Positions 1 to 7,766 of a stretch of 26,828 bases of DNA are shown one piece after another. Position 1 is the stretch's first letter; every line of letters begins with the position of its first letter. The notes under the pieces are model-generated. The model was given only the letters and a program-made list of their open reading frames with translations, was not told where the DNA came from and did no database searches. The DNA lies in the NCBI GenBank assembly GCA_041725875.1, contig JBGRQB010000037.1, forward strand, positions 1 to 26,828, in the 5' to 3' direction. A program made the translations under genes and the position numbers. This DNA is from JBGRQB01 sp041725875 (lineage in GTDB: Bacteria > Bacteroidota > Ignavibacteria > Ignavibacteriales > Melioribacteraceae).

Positions 1-143
1 GGATTAGTTTCGGGATACATTTCCAACAACTCTTCCCCATTTTCCGCTTCCCCAACATACTGGACATCTTTATTGCAATTAAAGATCTCTTTCAATCCAG
101 TTCTAAATATAGAATGATCGTCTGCTATTAAGACGTTAATCAT
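1..143 (-). CDS. Response regulator receiver domain, NarL/FixJ-like, N-terminal fragment
   Basis: Only the first 47 codons are in the window; the gene runs off the left edge. The translation begins MINVLIADDHSIFRTGLKEI and then has an EAENGEELL stretch, the classic beginning of a CheY-like receiver domain of the NarL/FixJ type: the acidic pair D8-D9 that helps bind Mg2+, then a hydrophobic helix. The phospho-accepting Asp and any LuxR-type DNA-binding domain would lie outside, so the output domain is inferred. The ATG at 143 is preceded by a very strong ribosome site, GAGGAGGG (minus strand, 154-147). It would act in the cytoplasm with a sensor kinase that is not visible here. The kdsC-like gene is 118 bases upstream on the same strand. 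Confidence 0.85.
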   Translation of the reverse strand, partial: MINVLIADDHSIFRTGLKEIFNCNKDVQYVGEAENGEELLEMYPETN

Positions 144-225
144 ATTCCCTCCTCGTTTATCTAATTCTCCCACAATCAAATAAAACAAACCACAACTAAC
201 ATATTAATTTTTTATATCAATTTAA

Positions 226-244
226 CCTAGGGTCTTACCCTGGG
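226..244. terminator. Hairpin between the KdsC-like gene and the response regulator
   Basis: CCTAGGGT (226-233), loop CTT, ACCCTGGG (237-244) forms an 8-bp stem with one G-T wobble when read on the plus strand, followed by CTTTTATTTTT. On the minus strand, where both flanking genes lie, the stem has one mismatch and is followed only by a weak TTAAATT. It may end kdsC transcription imperfectly or block plus-strand read-through. Confidence 0.35.
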
Positions 245-261
245 CTTTTATTTTTACACTT

Positions 262-762
262 TTAACTTTCTTTATTCTTCAGCACTAATTCGGCTAATTC
301 CCTAAACACACCTTTACCGCCAGATTTTTTACAGACATAATCTACTATTTCTGTTATTTCCGGCATAGCGTCTGCCGGAGCAGCTGAAAACCCGACACTT
401 TTGATGATTTCCAAATCATTTACATCGTCACCGATAAATGCAACATTCTTCATAGTACAATTATATTTTTCACAAAGTTTCAGCATTTCAGATTTTTTTT
501 CCCAGGTACCTGTTATTGCAAAATCCATTTTCAATCTTTCTGCCCGGGATTTTATAATATCTGAATTATCCGTAGAAATAATTCCTGTTAAAAGACCTGC
601 TTTTTTTAATCTGACTACTCCCATACCATCTTTAACATTGAACTTCTTCATTACCATACCATCGGCAGAGTAATAAAGGCCGCCATCTGTTAAAACTCCG
701 TCAACATCAGATACAACAATCTTTATATCTTTTAATACCTCAAAACACATATTCAGATCCAT
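262..762 (-). CDS. KdsC-like HAD phosphatase (3-deoxy-octulosonate or nonulosonate phosphate phosphatase)
   Basis: At 166 aa this is the usual size for the cap-less, tetrameric KdsC class of HAD phosphatases. Motif I is DVDGVLTDG with nucleophile D19 and acid/base D21; motif II is S63 in GIISTDNS; motif III is a Lys near K89/K90; motif IV is GDDVND (D112, D113, D116). The GGKGVFRE segment near the C-terminus is typical of KdsC. The family removes phosphate from a 2-keto-3-deoxy sugar acid for lipopolysaccharide or capsule. The ISTDNS loop is closer to the ISTEKN form that I recall from acylneuraminate/legionaminate-associated HAD proteins than to the ITGR of E. coli KdsC, so the substrate may be a nonulosonic acid phosphate. 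The start is uncertain: Met5 (748-750) has a better ribosome-site candidate. Confidence 0.8.
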   Translation of the reverse strand: MDLNMCFEVLKDIKIVVSDVDGVLTDGGLYYSADGMVMKKFNVKDGMGVVRLKKAGLLTGIISTDNSDIIKSRAERLKMDFAITGTWEKKSEMLKLCEKYNCTMKNVAFIGDDVNDLEIIKSVGFSAAPADAMPEITEIVDYVCKKSGGKGVFRELAELVLKNKES

Positions 763-1091
763 TTATGTCAAAAATTATGGTCTATATTACGTTTAATTTT
801 AAACAATTAATATTAGATAATTACATAATTTTTTATTAAACTTAACGTAGCTTTATAAACGTAAATTTGTATGTAAATTATTGAGGTCAGAACAAATAAA
901 ATGCATTTAATTGATACTTTCTTAAAGTCACATTTCTTCAAAACAGACCTTAAAATCTCCGTTTTGCAAAAAAGATTAAGTAATTGTTAAATATAGGCAG
1001 GGTTATAAATATTTAAATAAATTATAAGTATAATTGCAATGCTTAACTATTTTCAAAAACATCAAATAACTAAATTAAGGACTAATTAAAA
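763..1091. other. Divergent intergenic region upstream of the TonB receptor
   Basis: These 329 bases separate the KdsC-like gene (minus) from the TonB receptor (plus). The stretch is very AT-rich. I see no convincing ORF, tRNA or riboswitch core; in particular no cobalamin-box-like sequence. A perfect -10 hexamer TATAAT lies at 1029-1034, but no good -35 sits 16-18 bases upstream. A second weak candidate is TTGCAA (964-969) with TTAAAT (987-992), 17 bases apart. AAGGA near 1077-1081 is the likely ribosome site of the receptor. Confidence 0.5.
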
Positions 1092-3755
1092 ATGAAAAAA
1101 ACGCTTACGTTTTTTACGCTTTTTATGCTGTTAACTGCGGCAGTTTTTGCTCAGAGCTACAGAATCACAGGTAAAATCACAGATAAAAATGGAGAAGCAC
1201 TAGTAGGTGCTAATGTAGTTATGATAGGACATAACTTAGGCGCTGTAACTAATTTCACCGGTGATTATACTATTACTAACGTTCCAAAAGGAAATTATAA
1301 CGTTAAAGCTAGTTTTATGGGTTATGAAGCAGTGACTAAAAATGTAAATTTAACTGGTAATGTTGTTATTAATTTCCAGTTAAAATCTAGTTCAATTATG
1401 ATGGAAAGTGCTATAGTTGAAGTAACTAGGGCAAAAGAAAGAGAAACTCCTATTGCATTTACTGAAGTTGGTAAAAAAGAGTTAGAAGCTAAGTACAATG
1501 TACAGGATGTTCCGGATTTATTAAAAACTGTTCCTGGTGTATTTACTACTTCAGCAGGTATGGGAGAATCTGAAATTTTCATCCGTGGTTTCGATGCTGA
1601 ACATATTCAGATCTTAATCAATGGTGTTCCTGTAAATGATCCTGAATCACAGAAAGTATACTGGTCTAACTGGACTGGTCTTTCAGGTAATGCTTCATCA
1701 ATCCAGGTTCAGAGAGGTGTTGGTGCTTCTCTTGTAGGTTCTGGTGCATTTGGTGGTTCTGTAAATATTCAGACATCTATGTATTCAGCTACTCCTCAGC
1801 TAAGAATCAGAGCTACTACTGGTATGTATCATACTGTTGGTATCGATGGTGGTGCTTTAGACGGTAAAAGTGCTGACGGTACTGGTGGTTTCCAGACTAC
1901 TCATCCTGCTGCTCAGAATTATGGTATCGAATATACTACTGGCCAGATGTATGATGGTAAATTAAATGTTATGATGAAATATGAAAGAAAAGCTGGTGAC
2001 TCATTTGTTAATGGTACTTACTACAATGGTCATTCTTTCTATTTAGGTGTTCAGTCACTTCTAGGTGATCACGTTTTAACTTTCAATGCTCACGGTGCAC
2101 CTCAGAGACATAATCAGGCAAGAACTAGCCAGGATATGGAATTAATTAAAACTTTAGGTTGGGAATATAACAGAAATAACACTCCTTACCAGGAAAACTA
2201 CTATTTCAAACCTCAGTTTGAAATTCACCACGACTGGAGTATCAGCAAAACTCAGCACTTAAATACAAACGTTTTCTTCACTACTGGTAATGGTGGTGGT
2301 AGATATTTAAGAAACGACAGTTTTAATACTGCTACTGGTGAAATTTCAAGAAAATCAGTATCTAATTACACTGATGCAAAATATATGGGTAGACACGCCA
2401 AATATGTATATGATAAAACAGGTGTTGTTTTAACTGGTTATGATGCAGTTAATGAAACTTTCACTTTCAATGGTGAAACTTCAAATGTTTCTAAAGGTAC
2501 TAACTTTATTAATGGTAACTATAACCACTCTTGGAGAAATGATTCTCAGAATAATCACGTACAGTTTGGATTTAATACTGCATATACTCATAAAATCAAC
2601 GATATGATTTCATTCGCAGTTGGTGGTGAATATAGATATTGGAATGCAGAACATATAGCTGAATCTTTCGATTTAAGTTTAGCTGATGAAGATGGCAATA
2701 TGACTTTTTACAGACAAATTGAAGATCGTTATAATTATGATGGTATAGTAACTAACCTTTCTGGTTTTGCTAGATTATTAATTTCACCTATCAAAGACCT
2801 TACAATTATGTTAGATGGTCAGTATGCATATTATACTTCAAAAGTTGAAGAAAACCAGATCAGAATTTTTGACTTTGCAGCTGGTCAGTTTACTAACAAC
2901 TACTATTATGCAACTAAAGGCGGAAGTTATAATGAAGATGATTATGAAAGAACTTATAAATTCTTCCAGCCAAAATTTGGTGTTAACTACAATATAAACA
3001 AAAACTTAAATGTTTTTGCTAACTACTCAATCGCTAAAAAAGAACCAAAAATTGGTGACTGGTACAGTAGATCAAGTGGTCCTGTTAGAGAAGTAGACGA
3101 AGAAACTGTTAAAAATATCGAATTCGGTATTGGTTATAGAACTAGTAACTTCTCAATTAACGCAAATGCTTATCAACTTGACTTTGAAGACAAAATAGCA
3201 TCTGTAACTAACCAGGCTGGTGACAGAGAAACTATCAATGCTGGTAATGCAATTCATAAAGGTATTGAAATTGCTGCTGCTGCTCAGGTAAAACAATTTG
3301 ATGCTAACGTTTCTATAACTGTTTCTCAGAACAGATGGGACGAAATGAAAGTTCAGAAAATTTTCAACCTTGATGCTGAAGAAGTTAAAGATAACGTAGT
3401 TCCTTTCTCACCTGAAAATATGTACCACGCAGCTATTGGTTACAGAGCATTTAAAGGTTTCAGAATCGAAGTAAATGCTTCAGCTTGGAACAGATATTAT
3501 GGTGATTATGCTAATGAAGTAACTTTACCAAACTTCTTTGAATTAAACACATCTATTTCTTATGGATTTATGATGAGTGGTAATCAGATCGATTTAAGAT
3601 TAGAAGTTAACAACTTAACAAATGAAAAACAGTTTACTAGAGCTTCTTATACTAGAGACTTCAACAGAAATGACAGCCTTGGTGGAAAATACCACACTTA
3701 TGTAATGCAGGCTCCATTAAGAAGTATCTTTTTTACTGCTCAGGTTACTTTATAA
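1092..3755 (+). CDS. TonB-dependent receptor with carboxypeptidase-regulatory-like domain
   Basis: An 887-aa outer-membrane receptor for TonB-driven import of an unknown ligand. Residues 1-20 form a signal peptide ending in Ala-Gln. Residues about 22-100 are a CarboxypepD_reg-like beta-sandwich (YRITGKITDKNGEALVGANV), found on many Bacteroidota-type receptors. The plug follows at about 115-225, with IFIRGFDAEHIQILINGVPV and an FGGSVNIQT segment at its end. The rest is beta-barrel with alternating aromatic and polar residues. It is a single-chain receptor rather than a SusC, because no SusD follows. Codon choice is strikingly uniform: Gly GGT, Thr ACT, Arg AGA and Gln CAG dominate, much as in rpsA, suggesting high expression. 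A strong terminator follows the stop. Confidence 0.92.
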   Translation: MKKTLTFFTLFMLLTAAVFAQSYRITGKITDKNGEALVGANVVMIGHNLGAVTNFTGDYTITNVPKGNYNVKASFMGYEAVTKNVNLTGNVVINFQLKSSSIMMESAIVEVTRAKERETPIAFTEVGKKELEAKYNVQDVPDLLKTVPGVFTTSAGMGESEIFIRGFDAEHIQILINGVPVNDPESQKVYWSNWTGLSGNASSIQVQRGVGASLVGSGAFGGSVNIQTSMYSATPQLRIRATTGMYHTVGIDGGALDGKSADGTGGFQTTHPAAQNYGIEYTTGQMYDGKLNVMMKYERKAGDSFVNGTYYNGHSFYLGVQSLLGDHVLTFNAHGAPQRHNQARTSQDMELIKTLGWEYNRNNTPYQENYYFKPQFEIHHDWSISKTQHLNTNVFFTTGNGGGRYLRNDSFNTATGEISRKSVSNYTDAKYMGRHAKYVYDKTGVVLTGYDAVNETFTFNGETSNVSKGTNFINGNYNHSWRNDSQNNHVQFGFNTAYTHKINDMISFAVGGEYRYWNAEHIAESFDLSLADEDGNMTFYRQIEDRYNYDGIVTNLSGFARLLISPIKDLTIMLDGQYAYYTSKVEENQIRIFDFAAGQFTNNYYYATKGGSYNEDDYERTYKFFQPKFGVNYNINKNLNVFANYSIAKKEPKIGDWYSRSSGPVREVDEETVKNIEFGIGYRTSNFSINANAYQLDFEDKIASVTNQAGDRETINAGNAIHKGIEIAAAAQVKQFDANVSITVSQNRWDEMKVQKIFNLDAEEVKDNVVPFSPENMYHAAIGYRAFKGFRIEVNASAWNRYYGDYANEVTLPNFFELNTSISYGFMMSGNQIDLRLEVNNLTNEKQFTRASYTRDFNRNDSLGGKYHTYVMQAPLRSIFFTAQVTL

Positions 3756-3771
3756 TAAATTTTAATTTTAC

Positions 3772-3799
3772 AACCCTCGACAATCGTCGGGGGTTTTTT
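3772..3799 (+). terminator. Rho-independent terminator of the TonB receptor
   Basis: AACCCTCGAC (3772-3781), loop AATC, GTCGGGGGTT (3786-3795) gives a 10-bp stem with one T-G wobble, followed by a run of six T (3794-3799). It lies 16 bases after the stop codon at 3755, so the downstream phosphodiesterase probably depends on read-through or a weak promoter. Confidence 0.9.
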
Positions 3800-3830
3800 G
3801 TTTTAAACCATTTAATACGCAGATAAAATT

Positions 3831-5042
3831 ATGAAACTTATTAAACTACTATTTATACTTTTCATTACATTTACTTTTGCTCAAAATGAAAAACCTACAA
3901 CAATTTTAATTTCATTTGACGGATTCAGATGGGATTTTGTAGATAAAGAAATTACACCAAACTTACAGAAAATAATTGATCGCGGTGTTCATGCAAAATC
4001 TCTTCAGCCTTGTTTTCCTTCTAAAACATTTCCTAACCATATCTCAATTGCAACCGGAATGTATCCTGAAAATCACGGAATTATCTTTAACGATATTCAG
4101 GATAAATTCTCAAATAAACAATACACTCTTAAGAAAAGAGATGAAGTGGAAAACAGCAGATGGTATCAAGGAGAGTTTTTCTGGGAAACAGCCGAACGCC
4201 AGGGTGTAAAATGCGGATCATACTTTTGGCCCGGTTCTGAACTAAAGCTTAAATATCGTCGTGCTACCTACGCCGAAAAATATGAACATAAACGAGATTA
4301 CACAAAGAGAGTTAATGATGTTCTGAAATGGCTTGATTTACCTGATAGTCTTCGTCCAAAGTTCATTACATTGTATTTTGATGCCACTGATACTTACGGA
4401 CACAAATATGGCCCAGACTCACCTGAAAATGCTAAAGCTATTGCCCTGTGTGATTCAATGCTGGGAAAACTTGTAAACGGCTTAACTGAAAAACAGCTTA
4501 TCTCAAAAACTAACATAGTTATAGTTTCAGATCATGGGATGACAAACATCAGTAAAGATCGTGTAATTAACATTGAAGAAATGTTAAAAGATTTCAAAAT
4601 TGAAATTAATAATACCGGACCGGTATTAACAATAAATGCAGATCATTCAAAACTGAATCAGATTTTTTCTATTCTCAAGAAAAACGAAAATCATTTCAAC
4701 GTTTATATGAAAGAAAATATGCCGGAGCATTTTCATTTTTCTAAACACCCTTTTATTTATCCAATTATTCTGATTGCCGATATGGGATGGACATTAACCG
4801 GAAACAAAAGATTAAATAAATGGATGGATAACTACACAAAAGGAAACCACGGGTTTGATAATCATCATATGGATATGCACGGTATATTCATTGCTGCCGG
4901 TCCGTCATTCAAAAAAAATTACAGGTGCGGTACTCTAAAAAATATCGATATTTATCCTTTGTTATGTGAGATTTTCAAAATCTTTCCGCGACAAAATATT
5001 GATGGTAAACTGGATCACATAAAGTTTATTCTTAAAGATTAA
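3831..5042 (+). CDS. Secreted ectonucleotide pyrophosphatase/phosphodiesterase-like protein (alkaline phosphatase superfamily)
   Basis: This 403-aa protein starts with a signal peptide (residues 1-17, ending FTFAQ), so it is exported. It carries the complete two-metal site of the type I phosphodiesterase/nucleotide pyrophosphatase family: D30 in ISFDGFR, nucleophile T66 in PSKTFPNH, D187 and H191 in DATDTYGH, D234-H235 in SDHGM, and H340 in GNHGFDN. The family cleaves phosphodiester or pyrophosphate bonds such as those in nucleotides; the actual substrate cannot be read from the sequence. It follows the TonB receptor by 75 bases, across a terminator, and has no clear Shine-Dalgarno sequence or promoter of its own. 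Scavenging phosphate or nucleosides in the periplasm is a reasonable inference. Confidence 0.88.
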   Translation: MKLIKLLFILFITFTFAQNEKPTTILISFDGFRWDFVDKEITPNLQKIIDRGVHAKSLQPCFPSKTFPNHISIATGMYPENHGIIFNDIQDKFSNKQYTLKKRDEVENSRWYQGEFFWETAERQGVKCGSYFWPGSELKLKYRRATYAEKYEHKRDYTKRVNDVLKWLDLPDSLRPKFITLYFDATDTYGHKYGPDSPENAKAIALCDSMLGKLVNGLTEKQLISKTNIVIVSDHGMTNISKDRVINIEEMLKDFKIEINNTGPVLTINADHSKLNQIFSILKKNENHFNVYMKENMPEHFHFSKHPFIYPIILIADMGWTLTGNKRLNKWMDNYTKGNHGFDNHHMDMHGIFIAAGPSFKKNYRCGTLKNIDIYPLLCEIFKIFPRQNIDGKLDHIKFILKD

Positions 5043-5050
5043 AATTCTAC

Positions 5051-5077
5051 AGAGCTGCTAAATGCAGCTCTTTTTTT
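5051..5077 (+). terminator. Rho-independent terminator of the phosphodiesterase gene
   Basis: AGAGCTGC (5051-5058), loop TAAAT, GCAGCTCT (5064-5071) is a perfect 8-bp stem running into seven T (5071-5077), starting eight bases after the stop codon. Confidence 0.9.
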
Positions 5078-5152
5078 ACCCTCTTATAATTATACTTTTC
5101 TCATAAATTATAACTATGTTTGATAAACTATTTTTAACTATCTGAAAAAACT

Positions 5153-6418
5153 ATGGAAGAAATACTCGATATTAACTATCAAAAACATAAACTTGATAAT
5201 GGTTTGGAAGTTATTCTTTATAAGGATAATAGTCTGCCAATTGTTACTGTAAACCTCTGGTATAAAGTTGGCTCAGCCAACGAATCTCCAAATAAAACCG
5301 GCTTTGCTCATCTGTTTGAACATATGATGTTTCAAGGTTCTGAGAACGTACCAAAAGAGCTGCACTTCAAATATATTCAGGAAGCCGGCGGAACCTTGAA
5401 CGGTTCAACCAGTCTAGACAGAACCAATTATTACGAAACCGTGCCTTCTAATAACCTTGAACTCCCTCTCTGGCTTGAATCTGACAGGATGGGCTTTTTT
5501 CTCGAATCTCTTACAGAAGAGAAACTTGAAAACCAGCGCGAAGTGGTAATGAATGAGCGCAGACAAAATTATGATGATCAGCCATACGGCTTGTCATGGG
5601 AAATTTTATTTTCAAATCTTTTTCCTACTGCACATCCTTACAGCTGGCCTACAATAGGTTATCTTGATCATATAAAAAATTTCCAGCTTGATGAAGTGAA
5701 AGAATTTTTCAAAACTTACTACTCCCCTTCCAATGCTTGTCTTGCAATTGGAGGTGATCTTGAATTTGATATCACTTTAGAAAAAGTTAAAAAATATTTT
5801 GAAGAAATTCCTGCCGGAAAAAGTATTCCGGAGATTCCTGAACAGGTTTGTCTTCTTGAAGAAAACAAGTTTATTACTCACGAAGATAATGTTCAACTTG
5901 AAAGAATCTATTTTGCTTTTCATTCGCCTGCTATTTTTGAAACCGGTGATGCTGAAATGGATGTTCTTTCTGATATTCTCAGTGGTGGTAAAAATTCCAG
6001 ACTTTATAAAAAGCTGGTCTTTGAAGAACAAATTGCGCAGGATGTTTCCTGTTTTCAATACTCAGGAAAATTAAATGGAGCATTCTTTATTGTTGCAACT
6101 GCCCGACCCGGATCTTCATTGGATGAAATAAAAAAAATAATATTTGAGGAAATTAATTTGTTAATCGATCAAGGTATAACCGAGCAGGAATTAACACGAT
6201 CTAAAAATATTATAACTTCAAATTTCATTTATTCATTGCAGAACTTAAACAGTATGGTTAATCAAATCAACGCTTATAATTTTCATTTAAACAATCCAAA
6301 CGCATTTCAGCAAGATTTGGATAGATATAAATCATTAACCGTTGATGAAATTAAAAACACTACCAAAGAATTACTTAAAAAACATTTTGTTGAACTACGA
6401 ATAATTCCGAAAAAATAA
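5153..6418 (+). CDS. M16 family zinc peptidase, catalytic subunit
   Basis: A 421-aa M16B-type metallopeptidase. The inverted zinc motif is HLFEH: H53 and H57 bind zinc and E56 is the catalytic base. The third ligand is a Glu in the REVVMNERRQN segment (E130 or E135). Two M16 domains follow each other (about 10-160 and 170-350), as in the family. The clear R/Y substrate-binding motif of complete M16 proteins is not evident here; it sits in the next gene. There is no signal peptide by eye, so either it is cytoplasmic or export is unusual. The next gene starts one base after this stop codon (TAATATG), so the two are translationally coupled and probably form a heterodimer that degrades peptides. 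TATGTTTG at 5115-5122 fits the Bacteroidota -7 box, but a -33 partner is weak. Confidence 0.93.
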   Translation: MEEILDINYQKHKLDNGLEVILYKDNSLPIVTVNLWYKVGSANESPNKTGFAHLFEHMMFQGSENVPKELHFKYIQEAGGTLNGSTSLDRTNYYETVPSNNLELPLWLESDRMGFFLESLTEEKLENQREVVMNERRQNYDDQPYGLSWEILFSNLFPTAHPYSWPTIGYLDHIKNFQLDEVKEFFKTYYSPSNACLAIGGDLEFDITLEKVKKYFEEIPAGKSIPEIPEQVCLLEENKFITHEDNVQLERIYFAFHSPAIFETGDAEMDVLSDILSGGKNSRLYKKLVFEEQIAQDVSCFQYSGKLNGAFFIVATARPGSSLDEIKKIIFEEINLLIDQGITEQELTRSKNIITSNFIYSLQNLNSMVNQINAYNFHLNNPNAFQQDLDRYKSLTVDEIKNTTKELLKKHFVELRIIPKK

Positions 6419-6419
6419 T

Positions 6420-7766
6420 ATGAAACTAGATAGATCAAAACCACCAAAAGAAATTGGCGAAATTCATTTTACGCTTCCTGAAATTAAGCATCTCCAGACA
6501 GAAAACGGACTGGAAGTTTTATTAGTTCAGAAAAAAAATCTTCCGATTGTTCAGATGAATTTAATTGTAACCGCCGGAAGTTATTTTGATCCTAAAAATA
6601 AATATGGATTGGCAAAACTTACAGGTATGATGATTGACGAAGGGGCCGGAAAATATAACGCGTTGGAACTTGATAATGAAATAGATTCGCTCGGCTCTAT
6701 TCTTGAAATATCAAATGATCACGATTCTATATTTTTGTCAATGTCATCGCTTGAAGAAACCTTTGATAATTCACTCGATATATTTTCACAAATTATCTGT
6801 GAACCTCATCTGGCAGAAAATGACTTTGTACGAGAACAGGAAAAAGCACTTGTTAAAATAATGCAATACGATGATGATCCTTCTTATTTGGCATCAACTG
6901 AATTTGAAAAAATAGTTTTCAAAAACACCGGTTATGAAAATCCGGTTCCCGGTACGGAAGCAAGTCTGAAAAATATTTCAATTGAAGATTTAAGAAACTT
7001 CTACAAATCACATTTTAATATAAATAATTCAAAACTTGTTGTAGTCGGGAATATAGAAGAAAATCTGCTGCTTGAAAAAATCGGTTCAGCTTTTAAAAAT
7101 TATCGTACCGGTAAAGTTTATGCGCCTGAAGTTAAACCTTATCAGTTTGATAAAAGGAAAATATATTTTGTCCATAAAAGCGATTCGGCCCAAAGTGAAG
7201 TAAGAGTCGGGATTCAGACGAGCAGAAGAAATGAAAAAAACTATTTTACCAAGTTATTGTTAAACTCAGTTTTGGGCGGACAATTTTCAAGTAGAATAAA
7301 CTTAAACTTGCGTGAAGATAAAGGTTACACTTATGGTGCTCATTCTTCTTTTACTTATGCAAAAACTATAGGTCATTTTGCAGTTTCAACATCTGTGCAA
7401 GCGGAACACACAGCCAATTCGTTATCAGAGATATTTGACGAAATTGAAAAAATAAAAACAACTATCACAGAAGACGAAGTAGCATTTGCAAAATCTTATC
7501 TTATAAAAAAATACCCTGCAATATTTGAAACTTATTCGCAAGTAGCCCGCAATGTAAATACCAAAGTAGTTTTTGATTTAGATGATAATTACTTCAACAA
7601 TTATATAGAAAATATTTCAAAGTTAACTTTACAGGATTTACATAACTGTGCACAAGAAGAATTAAATGATGCGCAGTTAATTTCGCTTGTGGTGGGAGAT
7701 AAAAATATTGTAATGGAACAACTCAAAAATAAATTTGATTTTGAAATAGTTGAATTAGAAATTTAA
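6420..7766 (+). CDS. M16 family peptidase-like protein, non-catalytic partner
   Basis: This 448-aa M16 protein lacks the zinc site: where its partner has HLFEH, it reads GLAKLTGMMIDEGAG. It does have the other half of the active site, the R/Y motif LNLREDKGYTYGAHSSF in the C-terminal domain, which in M16B pairs positions substrate. This division of labour (zinc subunit plus R/Y subunit) is known for heterodimeric M16B peptidases and mitochondrial processing peptidase. No signal peptide is seen. It is the last gene of its two-gene operon. Its TAA overlaps the TAA of the convergent gene by two bases (7764-7765), and its terminator lies inside that gene. Confidence 0.92.
   Translation: MKLDRSKPPKEIGEIHFTLPEIKHLQTENGLEVLLVQKKNLPIVQMNLIVTAGSYFDPKNKYGLAKLTGMMIDEGAGKYNALELDNEIDSLGSILEISNDHDSIFLSMSSLEETFDNSLDIFSQIICEPHLAENDFVREQEKALVKIMQYDDDPSYLASTEFEKIVFKNTGYENPVPGTEASLKNISIEDLRNFYKSHFNINNSKLVVVGNIEENLLLEKIGSAFKNYRTGKVYAPEVKPYQFDKRKIYFVHKSDSAQSEVRVGIQTSRRNEKNYFTKLLLNSVLGGQFSSRINLNLREDKGYTYGAHSSFTYAKTIGHFAVSTSVQAEHTANSLSEIFDEIEKIKTTITEDEVAFAKSYLIKKYPAIFETYSQVARNVNTKVVFDLDDNYFNNYIENISKLTLQDLHNCAQEELNDAQLISLVVGDKNIVMEQLKNKFDFEIVELEI

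Noticed and set aside
401..673. Plus-strand ORF opposite the KdsC-like gene
   Set aside because: Shadow of conserved HAD motifs on the other strand; composition is not that of a real protein.
763..1091. Riboswitch or small RNA upstream of the TonB receptor
   Set aside because: No conserved riboswitch core such as a cobalamin box and no stable G/C-rich helices are visible; the region is simply AT-rich.
5115..5122. Bacteroidota-type promoter box TATGTTTG before the M16 operon
   Set aside because: The -7 motif fits exactly, but no convincing TTTG -33 element lies at the right distance, and a lone eight-base match is expected by chance in this sequence.
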